Assembly: GCA_963795835.1 (NCBI GenBank)
Contig: CAWCJC010000006.1
Location: forward strand, 248,001-312,000
Length of the DNA stretch: 64,000 nucleotides
Origin: JALYXI01 sp963795835
GTDB lineage: Bacteria > Acidobacteriota > Terriglobia > Bryobacterales > Bryobacteraceae
Direction of reading: 5' to 3'
The notes beneath the pieces were generated by a model, which was given only the letters and a program-made list of their open reading frames with translations, had not been told where the DNA came from and did no database searches. This document shows, piece after piece, positions 8,753-16,718 of the stretch. How positions within the stretch are numbered: the first letter of the stretch is position 1; the number at the start of each line of letters is the position of its first letter. Both the position numbers and the translations under genes were made by a program.

Positions 8753-10264
8753 GTGAACGCGAGTGTAAAGCACGGAGTTGCCACCTTCGAGGCGGATGAC
8801 GAGCCGCGATGGGCACTGGTCCAGCGGGTCGCCGGCAGTCACCTGTTTGTCAAAGCCCAACAGCTCCGCGACATCCTCCTATTCGTCTGTCAAAAGGCTC
8901 TTGCCGATCCCGATGCGGTGATTCGCGAATACGAAATTGCCTGTACGGTTCTAGGCCGGAAGGCCGACTTCAATTCGCACGATGACAATATTGTTCGCGT
9001 GCAAATCAGCCATCTTCGCAAGAAGCTGGAGGCTTATTTCGCGAACGAAGGGCACGACGAACCGTTCCGCATTGTGATTCCGAGGGGATCGTACGTGCCC
9101 CGCTTCGAAGCGCAGTTGGCACTTCCGGCCGCGCTGCCGCTGCCGGCCGCGGAACACGGCGAAATTGCGGCGGTACCCACGCGGCAAGGCAGTTCTACCC
9201 GGTGGCGATGGGGAACAGCATTGGCTGCGTTGTGCGTGGTATTGGTGTGCGCCGACTTGTGGCAGCGCAATCGCGCGTGGCCCGCGGCGACTACGAGGGG
9301 TACGAATCCGGTTTGGGACAAAATGTTCGCTGCCGACCCCGTAAGCGTTGTGGTTGCCGATACGTGTCTCGTGTTGTTGCAGGATATTCTCGACGTGGAT
9401 ATCCCGCTGACCGACTACGTAAATGGCCACTATCCGCATAACCTGCTGGACCGCGCCAAGAGCCCGGAACTGCGTCAAACGCTGGAGCTGATCTCAACCC
9501 GGCAATACTCAAGCCTGGCGGACACCAACACGGCTTCCAAATTACTACAGCTTGGCCAAACATTCGGGGAGAAACGGGCTACGATCCGCTATGCGCGTTA
9601 CCTGAGCGTGCGGGATTTTCAAACCGGCAACTTCGTCTTAATGGGCAGCCGGCGCGGCATTCCTTGGGTTCAACTTTTCGAACCACAGTTAAATTTTGCG
9701 ATGGAAGAGAATCAGGCGACCCGGACATATGCGTTCCGCAACAAGCGCCCCAGCGCGCACGAAGAGACTCTGTACGCACCGTCGAAGAAGGATGACGGCA
9801 CCGTCGAAACTTACGCCGATATCGCGTTCGTTCCCAACCTGGGCGGAACAGGCTCCGTTCTGATTCTGAACGGCATCGGCATGGAAGGCGCTGAAGCCGC
9901 CGGCGATTTGGTTGCCGGCAGCCGCTTTGCGCAAATCCTCTCCAGTTTTCTGCCGAAACAGGTGAAAGGCGGCACTGTTCCCTACTTTGAAATTCTGCTT
10001 CGCATCCGAGCTGTGGCAGGAGCAAGCAGAAGCTCAGAGGTGGTCACGTACCGCATTCTGGCGTCCCAGAGGAACTGGCGGTTATATCAAAACTTCGCCG
10101 TTACACGCGAAACTACTTGCCTTTGGGTGGCTTACTTTTCTCTTTATTCTTATCTTTCGTTTTCCGTGCCATCTTGGCTCCCGCGCTACGTTCCGCTCTT
10201 CTTGTTTCCGCTGCTCTTACGGCCTTCTTGCTGCTTGCTTTCGCCTTTGGTGCGCCCGCCTTGA
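8753..10264 (+). CDS. Membrane-anchored winged-helix transcriptional regulator
   Basis: A 503-codon frame starting with GTG. Residues about 15-120 form a winged-helix domain of the type often found in Acidobacteria: REYEIACTVLGRKADF, DDNIVRVQISHLRKKLEAYF and RIVIPRGSYVPRFE. A single membrane helix follows at about residues 148-168 (WGTALAALCVVLVCADLW), and then a periplasmic sensor-like domain. This is a one-component ToxR/CadC-like layout. The last 65 or so residues after VVTYRILA are hydrophobic and lie opposite a lysine-rich minus-strand gene. They may therefore be an artefact of a lost stop codon rather than real protein. The regulator probably controls the divergent receptor operon, by position only. 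Confidence 0.75.
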   Translation: MNASVKHGVATFEADDEPRWALVQRVAGSHLFVKAQQLRDILLFVCQKALADPDAVIREYEIACTVLGRKADFNSHDDNIVRVQISHLRKKLEAYFANEGHDEPFRIVIPRGSYVPRFEAQLALPAALPLPAAEHGEIAAVPTRQGSSTRWRWGTALAALCVVLVCADLWQRNRAWPAATTRGTNPVWDKMFAADPVSVVVADTCLVLLQDILDVDIPLTDYVNGHYPHNLLDRAKSPELRQTLELISTRQYSSLADTNTASKLLQLGQTFGEKRATIRYARYLSVRDFQTGNFVLMGSRRGIPWVQLFEPQLNFAMEENQATRTYAFRNKRPSAHEETLYAPSKKDDGTVETYADIAFVPNLGGTGSVLILNGIGMEGAEAAGDLVAGSRFAQILSSFLPKQVKGGTVPYFEILLRIRAVAGASRSSEVVTYRILASQRNWRLYQNFAVTRETTCLWVAYFSLYSYLSFSVPSWLPRYVPLFLFPLLLRPSCCLLSPLVRPP

Positions 10265-10317
10265 GCGCCGCCGCTTCCTTGAACTTTGTTATCCGGTTTT
10301 CCTGATTTATCGGCCAT
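10113..10317 (-). CDS. Small lysine/alanine-rich protein, probably frameshifted
   Basis: The plausible start is ATG at 10317 (MADKSGKPDNK). The basic Ala/Lys-rich sequence continues in the neighbouring frame (KFKEAAALKAGAPKAK, SKKAVRAAETRRAERS) to a TAG at 10113-10115, ending KSKPPKGK. Joining the two needs removal of one base at about 10275-10290, the same direction as the other breaks in this window. A GTG at 10334 opens the second frame alone. The composition resembles histone-H1-like or nucleic-acid-binding tails, but no family is recognised. It is convergent with, and overlaps, the tail of the winged-helix regulator, so one of the two is misread here. Confidence 0.4.
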
Positions 10318-10378
10318 GCCTTTGCGGAGCACACTCCCTGCCAGCGGATGATGGTTCACATTCGCGGGAGAACGTCGG

Positions 10379-10861
10379 CTACCGTTCGCTCCACGGTCTT
10401 ACGGGAGCAGGAACTCCTGCAGGCCCTTCAATCAGCCGGTCGGCCACTATTCCGGTGACATACGCATAAGTGGCTTTATGCAGCAGATCGATTGCTTGCT
10501 CATCGACAGGCCAAGTCCATGGCGGTGACCCCACGCCGGTTGCGTTCTCTAAAGTCTGGTCGTTTAGCAATCGCAGGTTCATGTGAAGGAACGACCCCAT
10601 GGGGCCGCGAAGTCCCCGCTCAGCCATCCACCCACGCGCCACTCCCATCAGAATGCCCTGGCTCCAATGCATGCACCAGTTCAGGAGGAGACGTTCAGAA
10701 TCCGGCTTATGAGGAAGGCGGAGAAGCCGTTCCAGGGTGTGCGCGGGAACATAGGAGTTCGGCCTTTTTGTGAGGAGCTGTTCCAATTTTTCGGTGAGCG
10801 TCATTGCAGCTACGCCCGCCAGTCCTGCCGAAAGACCTTTGATCACTGTTGCTTTCTTCAA
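10379..10861 (-). CDS. Conserved hypothetical membrane-associated protein
   Basis: A 160-residue protein starting with TTG at 10861. The N-terminus (KGLSAGLAGVAAMTLTEKLE) resembles a membrane helix of the small integral proteins often annotated as DUF1440-like. It is followed by RPNSYVPAHTLERLL and a Trp/His-rich centre (WCMHWSQGILMG). A function is not known to me. The start overlaps the stop of the 93-residue gene (TTGA), so the two form an operon transcribed towards 10379. A stretch of 44 bases without a gene separates its stop from the lysine-rich gene. Confidence 0.6.
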   Translation of the reverse strand: MKKATVIKGLSAGLAGVAAMTLTEKLEQLLTKRPNSYVPAHTLERLLRLPHKPDSERLLLNWCMHWSQGILMGVARGWMAERGLRGPMGSFLHMNLRLLNDQTLENATGVGSPPWTWPVDEQAIDLLHKATYAYVTGIVADRLIEGPAGVPAPVRPWSER

Positions 10862-11139
10862 AATTCATCTCCTTCGGAACTCAGTAGGGTTTGCTTCTCT
10901 GGCGTGGCCTTTTGGCCGCGCTTCCATCGCGAGAGCGTTGCGGGAACGGTTGCACCTTGCAGTGTGTCCCAGTCTTTCCAGCCGGTGGTTCGTTCGGATA
11001 CGGCGCGCGCAGCCAGCTTCGCAGAAGAGTAGGCCTTCAACTGGTGCGCATCGATTCGAAGACGCACACGGCCCGCGGGTTCCGGATGGATCCAAAACGT
11101 TCCTGCAGGACTTTCAAAACTGAACAACACCGTTTTCAT
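10858..11139 (-). CDS. Conserved hypothetical small protein
   Basis: A 93-residue cytoplasmic protein with no signal or membrane segment. The pattern FESPAGTFWIHPEPAGRV followed by a conserved TGWKDWD motif is one I associate with short uncharacterised proteins in several proteobacterial and acidobacterial genomes. No function is known. ATG at 11139 is the only good start. It is translationally coupled to the downstream membrane protein gene by a 4-base overlap. Confidence 0.55.
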   Translation of the reverse strand: MKTVLFSFESPAGTFWIHPEPAGRVRLRIDAHQLKAYSSAKLAARAVSERTTGWKDWDTLQGATVPATLSRWKRGQKATPEKQTLLSSEGDEF

Positions 11140-11267
11140 ACTCTGAAATTTGATGTTACTGTCCGTGTGCCGCCCGGGGAAACAATCCGCTCACGAGCTA
11201 TGTGGGGCGAAGCACAACAAACAGCCGCTTTCTCTCGCAACGGAAATCGTGTACGCTATCAGACACT

Positions 11268-11933
11268 TTGCTGAAGTGTGCCTTCGTACTGTTTGCGAGC
11301 GTATCCGTTTGGGCGGAAACGCCGCTCGGAATGATTGCAGGGTACGACATAACTCCCGCGGTGGAACTACGAACCGCGATGGAACGCGAACTTGCGACAG
11401 TTTTGAAGCCGCTTGGAATCGCGCCGGTCTGGTTCTCCTTGGAACAAGCCAGCAAAACGCTTTATCTGCCTCCCAGTTTGATCGTTTCTTTTCATGGATT
11501 TTGTGATCCTGTCCTGCGGCCTGAGTATGTGGGCTCGCCGATCGCCTTGGCGCAATCCTCAGTTTCCGATGGCGTAATTCAACCATTTGTGGCTATCGAT
11601 TGCGACGGGGTTGGCCGCATTCTTATGAGCGATACGGATGCCAATCCGAATGTCACGGCAGGCCGTGCCCTGGCCCGTGTTCTCGCTCACGAGGTGTACC
11701 ATGTTCTGGCGCAATCCAAATTGCATACTGGCGCTGGCATTACCAAGAAAGTTCAGACCGCTGCTGACCTTACCCGCGCCATCGCCTTTTTCGACAAAAC
11801 ATCTACGCTTCTCCTGAAGAAAGCGACGGGGCGGATGATACTCTCCGCCCCGCCTGCAGCTTTTCCAACTGCGGAGTACCGCTTAGAACACCAGCCTCAA
11901 ACCGAACTGCAGCGCACGGCTACCCAACCCTAA
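11268..11933 (+). CDS. Secreted zinc-metallopeptidase-like protein (HExxH)
   Basis: The open frame begins at a GTG at 11202, but the export signal (LLKCAFVLFASVSVWAE) is best explained by a TTG start at 11268. The protein carries RALARVLAHEVYHVLAQS at about residues 130-147; HEVYH is a zincin-type HExxH motif. I have seen this layout in uncharacterised Solibacter proteins, but no peptidase activity is established. The frame continues across a strong hairpin (11827-11852) and 51 bases into the 3' end of the convergent receptor gene. The real C-terminus is therefore probably earlier and the present end may reflect a frameshift; a TGA at 11815-11817 lies in the next frame. Confidence 0.55.
   Translation: MLKCAFVLFASVSVWAETPLGMIAGYDITPAVELRTAMERELATVLKPLGIAPVWFSLEQASKTLYLPPSLIVSFHGFCDPVLRPEYVGSPIALAQSSVSDGVIQPFVAIDCDGVGRILMSDTDANPNVTAGRALARVLAHEVYHVLAQSKLHTGAGITKKVQTAADLTRAIAFFDKTSTLLLKKATGRMILSAPPAAFPTAEYRLEHQPQTELQRTATQP
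11827..11852. terminator. Bidirectional hairpin terminator between convergent genes
   Basis: A perfect 9-bp GC-rich inverted repeat, CGGGGCGGA / TCCGCCCCG, with an 8-base loop (11836-11843). It is followed on the plus strand by CTGCAGCTTTTCC, a weak T tract. It lies 30 bases past the stop of the minus-strand receptor and near the end of the plus-strand metallopeptidase-like gene, as expected for a shared terminator. Confidence 0.6.
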
Positions 11934-14900
11934 GCCGGGCAAAGTCGACGTGTACTGGCCGAAGCTAGCCGAATTGACATTGGGGACAGGCGCACCAAAA
12001 TGCGGACTGTTGGCCAGATTGTAAGCTTCCGCTCTGGCTTCCAGCTTGGTGCCTTCAACAAACACGAAAGAGCGGAAAAGAGACAGATCGTAATTGGCGA
12101 TGTTCTCCGTGCGCAATATGTTCCGTCCGGCATTGCCTAACTGACCGGCTGCGGGCTGCCCGAATCCGTAATTGGCGTACGAATAAAAATAAGGGAGATA
12201 TCCATAGAACGTCGGCTGATACGAGAGAACGTTCGTTTGTCCCAGATAGTTCACGTCCGCCCGGGCTACATTACCGGGGCAGTTGCAAGCCAAAGAATCA
12301 GCCAGAGGGGTGAAAGGCGAACCTGTGGCATATCGGAAAATTCCGTTTAGCTGCCACGGCCCCAACACATGCCCCAGTGCCCCGGTCTTCAGATAATGCG
12401 CCCCGGTTCCGAAAGGAAGCTGCCATACGTGGGAAACGGTGAGCAGGTGGGTGCGGTCAAAATCGGCCGGACCGTAATTTTGGCGCACGTTTAAGCTGTT
12501 CAGCAGCGGGGAGAAGCCGCTTCCGTAATCGAGCGCTTTGCTGTAGGTATAAGCAACGGCGAAGCCGATTCCCTGGGAGAAGCGCTTGGTCAGGTTCACC
12601 TGGAGCGAATTGTAGTTACTGGTCAGGCCGCTGGTGGATTGCAGCACGCTTCCGGTCCGCCCGAACTGCGAGTAGAACGGCAAACCCGCCACGCCGGTCC
12701 CCGGCTGCGCCGCGTTCAACTCGCGCAGGTAGGGGAGCTGCCGTCCGGTATTGCCGACGTACCCGATATCAGCCACTATGCCGTACCGCAAGTCCTGTTG
12801 AATTTGAAAATTGTAGGTCTGAACGTACGGCGTCTGAACATCCCGTTGTGTGAAATAGACGCCGTTATTCGGGGCTGCGGCGCCGATAGCGGAGCCAATC
12901 AGCGGAATAGCACCGAATGCTCCTGCAACACCGAACCCGCCATTCGTACCCAGGGAAAGTCCCGTCTGCGAGGAAATGAACGAGTTGTTGTCGAACTGCA
13001 AGGGGCGTTGGAAATAGCTCAGGCCATATCCACCGCGAATGGCCGTGGTTTCCCTTAAACGAAGCGCAAAGCCGACACGCGGGGCTATGTTGTTAGTGTC
13101 GTAAGCCACGTTGCCGCGCCTGTCTATGCCGCCTTGTCCCACAGGAAGCAGGTTATTCGTAATGGGATCGTAAACGGAAAGTCCTGCCGCTTTCCTTGGC
13201 TGAAGTGGAGTAAAGAAGTCGTAGCGCACTCCCAAATCCAGCGTCAGGCGGGAGAACGGCCGAATTTTGTCATCAATATAACCGGAAGTCTGGTACTGAT
13301 AGTTGCTCGCGTAGGGTGTTGCGCCGGCGCCGATCTGTGATGGCGCGCCTAGCAGGAATGCGGCGAAAGCGCTCGGAAATTCGCCGGATTGCCCCAGCGT
13401 GCTTGCTCCGGGAAGCGTCGTTGCTCCGCTGCCGAAAACATAACCGCCTTGGGGCCCATACTGATTTGTGGCGAAGCCATCCACCCGGATCAACCAGAGG
13501 TCCGCGCCGAACTTCAGATTGTTTCCGCGCGTTTGAATGCCCCAGTTGGTGGCCACATTGAAGTTGTTGTCGTAGTTCCGCTGCGGGTACGCGGCCTGAG
13601 ATCCAAGAGCGCTTAACCCGGCAATCTGAAGAGACGGAAGCGTTGCCGTTCCAGCCGGCAGATTCGGATTGGTGAAGCCGAACGAGGACCCCAATGTTGC
13701 CGCCGAGTTCACAAAAATCGGATCTTCATAACGGTTGTAGGCGGCGCGAAGGTCCGCGCTGAAACCGTGAACGTTGCCGTTCAATCCGAATTGTGCGTTG
13801 TGGGAGCGAAGACGCGATAGATAGGTCGGCTGAAGAGGCGACCCGAAGGCGGAACCTTCCACGGCGCGGTAATTCGAGTAGCCCCAGCGAAGGAAGAACC
13901 CGGCGTTGTTGCCGAACCGGTGGTCCAGCTTCGCGTCCGCGCGATTGCCGTCGTCGAACTGCGGGATGGCAGTGAAGTAATTGTTCTCAAAACCGAGTCC
14001 GTTCGCCTGGGGAAAGTAGCCCAACAGGGAGCGGGAAATCGGACTGATCAGGGAGCTGGGGATTACGTTATTGGAAAAGGGTAAACCCGTGGCCGGGTTA
14101 TAAAGCGTAAAGTTTGGAACTGCGCTGAAGTCGCCCGTGAGGAATTGCGCATTGGGCACTGTGGTGACCACGGGCTTGCGGTTCCGGAAGTAATCGCCTT
14201 CGTAGTTGAGGAAGAAGAACGTATGGTCGCGTTTGATGGGTCCTCCTAATGACGCGCCAAACTGATTCTTGTTATATCGCGCCTGCTCCAAACCTTTGGG
14301 GTCGAAATAGTCCCGCGCGCCCACAGCGGAGTTGTTGTTGAACGCGAACAGGCTTCCGTGCATCTGGTTGGTGCCGGAGCGGGTTACCACATTGACGATT
14401 GTTCCTCCAGCCCGTCCCTCGGAAGCATCGTAGTTGCTGGTAATCAGATTGAGCTGAGCGATGTTTTCGAGTGGCTGGGTGTGAATGGGGATATTCAGAA
14501 AGCGCTCGTCGTTTTCTACCCCGTCCGTCATCTGCCGATTCGCCCAGAAAGGCTGGCCATTGGTCTGCCAGAACCGATTCCGCTGAGGATCGAGAACCGG
14601 TTGCTCGGCGAGTGAGGGAGGGGTCACGCCGGGCATCAGTTCTACAAGCTGAAGAACATTGCGATCCACTAAGGGCAGCTCACGCACGGTACGCGTCGTG
14701 TAAGCTCTCGCAACCTGTGCGGAATCGTCTTGAAGAAGGGACACTTGGCCCTGAACCAATACAGTTTCCGAACTGCTGCCCGGTTCGAGTCTGATGTCTA
14801 CCCGAACCGGCTGCCCCGCGACAATCTGTATGTTCTGCTGAGAAGTGCGCTTAAATCCTTGAGCTTCCACTTCCAAGCGATACGAACCTTGCGCAACATC

Positions 14901-15122
14901 GGAAAGGGAGAAGGTTCCGTCCGGGCCGGTGACCGCATTGCGCCGCTCGTTGCTTTCCGTGCCGATCAGGTTCACCGCCGCGCTGGGCACGGGGCCACCC
15001 GCGGCTGCTGTTACTTTGCCATTGAGATTTCCCCGCGTCTGGCCATAGATAGCGAAAACGGGAGTAAGTAGGAGACAAACAATTGGTATTCGGCTTTTGA
15101 AAAACCCTGTAAAGCGAAACAT
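11883..15122 (-). CDS. TonB-dependent receptor, Oar-like
   Basis: A 1079-residue outer-membrane receptor with a signal peptide (IPIVCLLLTPVFAIYGQ), a carboxypeptidase-regulatory domain (about residues 30-110, LNGKVTAAAGGPVPSAAVNL), a plug (VRELPLVDRNVLQLVELMPG, GGTIVNVVTRSGTNQ) and a barrel ending ALQFGLRLVF. It is unbroken. No enzyme gene is directly linked on the same strand downstream, so its ligand is unknown. The 231 bases upstream (15123-15353) are noncoding and should hold its promoter; I see no clear sigma-70 boxes there. Confidence 0.87.
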   Translation of the reverse strand: MFRFTGFFKSRIPIVCLLLTPVFAIYGQTRGNLNGKVTAAAGGPVPSAAVNLIGTESNERRNAVTGPDGTFSLSDVAQGSYRLEVEAQGFKRTSQQNIQIVAGQPVRVDIRLEPGSSSETVLVQGQVSLLQDDSAQVARAYTTRTVRELPLVDRNVLQLVELMPGVTPPSLAEQPVLDPQRNRFWQTNGQPFWANRQMTDGVENDERFLNIPIHTQPLENIAQLNLITSNYDASEGRAGGTIVNVVTRSGTNQMHGSLFAFNNNSAVGARDYFDPKGLEQARYNKNQFGASLGGPIKRDHTFFFLNYEGDYFRNRKPVVTTVPNAQFLTGDFSAVPNFTLYNPATGLPFSNNVIPSSLISPISRSLLGYFPQANGLGFENNYFTAIPQFDDGNRADAKLDHRFGNNAGFFLRWGYSNYRAVEGSAFGSPLQPTYLSRLRSHNAQFGLNGNVHGFSADLRAAYNRYEDPIFVNSAATLGSSFGFTNPNLPAGTATLPSLQIAGLSALGSQAAYPQRNYDNNFNVATNWGIQTRGNNLKFGADLWLIRVDGFATNQYGPQGGYVFGSGATTLPGASTLGQSGEFPSAFAAFLLGAPSQIGAGATPYASNYQYQTSGYIDDKIRPFSRLTLDLGVRYDFFTPLQPRKAAGLSVYDPITNNLLPVGQGGIDRRGNVAYDTNNIAPRVGFALRLRETTAIRGGYGLSYFQRPLQFDNNSFISSQTGLSLGTNGGFGVAGAFGAIPLIGSAIGAAAPNNGVYFTQRDVQTPYVQTYNFQIQQDLRYGIVADIGYVGNTGRQLPYLRELNAAQPGTGVAGLPFYSQFGRTGSVLQSTSGLTSNYNSLQVNLTKRFSQGIGFAVAYTYSKALDYGSGFSPLLNSLNVRQNYGPADFDRTHLLTVSHVWQLPFGTGAHYLKTGALGHVLGPWQLNGIFRYATGSPFTPLADSLACNCPGNVARADVNYLGQTNVLSYQPTFYGYLPYFYSYANYGFGQPAAGQLGNAGRNILRTENIANYDLSLFRSFVFVEGTKLEARAEAYNLANSPHFGAPVPNVNSASFGQYTSTLPGLGLGSRALQFGLRLVF

Positions 15123-15353
15123 ATTTGGATTTAAATACCAATCTGCTGAAAAATCCAGATAGATTTCGCACGGAATTACCGCGCCTTTTTCTGTAATTTG
15201 CTAGTCAACGCACAAAGGAGGAATTCGTTTGGTCTGTTCCATCCATTCCGACCATTTGTGGCCCAGTGATGTCAACGGCTTGAGCGGACCTCGGCAAAAT
15301 CCGTAGATAGGAGAGCCGCCGAAGCACGAAACCGCATTCTGCCTTCGCAGCAG

Positions 15354-16698
15354 TTATGACTTAGTGAATACCGGGCTGCTGATCGTGCCGGTGCTATCGG
15401 CGAAGCTCTCCTGCTCGACGCCTAGAGCCCGCAAGATGCTGACGTACATATCCGACATGCGCGGTTCGGTATTGCTCCGCCAATAGGTGCCATGCTTCAA
15501 GCCCAGGTTGGCTCCGCCGGCCACCAGCGTCGGCAGATTGTGGTTGTTATGAGTGGTGCTGGCGCCGCTGCCATACAGAACGATGGTGTTGTCGATCGCG
15601 CAGCCGTTACGGTCCTGGTTCGTGCTCATCTGGTCCAGGAAGTGAGCAATCTGCTTACTTAGGAACAAGTCGTACTTAGCGAAATCCAATTGCCCCTGCT
15701 TATCGGTGGCGTGCGACAAGTTGTGATGCGTCTTCGATAGACCCATCTTGAGCGGGAACGTATCACTGATGCCCATGCCGTCTTCACGATTCAGCATGAA
15801 GGTGACCGAGCGCGTGATGTCCGCGTCGAAGGCGAGCGCGATCAGGTCGAACATGTTCCGGTAATACTCGCCGGCGTCGCCTTCGTTGGTGGCATCAAGG
15901 TTCAGGTGCGAGTAATCCTGCTTCTTCAGCGGGATGTCGATCCATTTCTCAGACGCAACAAGCCGCGTTTCCACTTCATCCAGCGAAGTGAGGTACTGGT
16001 CCATCTTGTCGCGGTCGGTATGGCCAAGTTTCTGGTCCAGCGAACGCGCGTTCGCTGCTACCGCATCCACCAGCTTGATGCGTCGCTGCAGCTTTTCATG
16101 CTCCGCCTGGAGCGAGGTTCGGTCGCCCCGGAACAGGCGGTCAAACACGCGGCGCGGGATTGTTTTCAGCAGGAATGGGACGCCCGTCCAAGTTGTACGA
16201 AATGGTTCCTGTCCGCGACAGGTACCCAGTCCCGGCGTCGATCGACAGAACTAGAGAAGGCTGCCGGCAGAACTGCTTGGTGTGCAGCGCAATTACCTGG
16301 TCAATGCCGCTCGAATTGTAAGTTCCGGGTTTCGGATTATGCAGGGGTGCGCCCGTGAGCCACATGTCGGAACACACGTGTGGGTCGGCCTTCGGGCCGT
16401 TCGGGTGATGCAGACCGCCCATAAAGCTGAGCCGGCTCCGGAATGGCGTTAGCGGTTCGGTAGATTTGCCAAACTCGAACGCACCATCTTTGCCCTTCGT
16501 GGGGAACCAGCTCCATTCGCTGATGTCGTGCTCCGGCTTGGGCAGAGACATGCCATTCGCTGTGTAGATCGCGCAGAAACGGCGAGGAATCTGGTCGGTC
16601 ACCTCCGCGCCCATCGCCTCCAGAACAGGCAGCGCCAGCGCGACGCCTCCCAATCCCTTCAGGAAAGCGCGGCGGTCAAGACGAAGTGAGTTAGGCAT
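15354..16698 (-). CDS. DUF1552 family protein, exported, frameshifted
   Basis: About 447 residues. The start RLDRRAFLKGLGGVALALP is a clear twin-arginine signal. DUF1552 features include FCAIYTANGMSLPKPE, GGLHHPNGPKADPHV and, in the second frame, GMGISDTFPLKMGLSKTHHN and IVLYGSGASTTHNNHNLPT, reminiscent of the related DUF1501 sulfatase-like proteins. The first frame stops at 16141, while the second is open from 16148 down to 15354. Removing one C of a CCC at about 16140-16150 restores NPRRVFDRLF. The gene is 20 bases downstream of the DUF1592 cytochrome gene; this pair recurs in Planctomycetes, Verrucomicrobia and Acidobacteria. The biochemical role is not established. Confidence 0.82.
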
Positions 16699-16718
16699 GC
16701 GAATGGCTCCTGTTCCAG

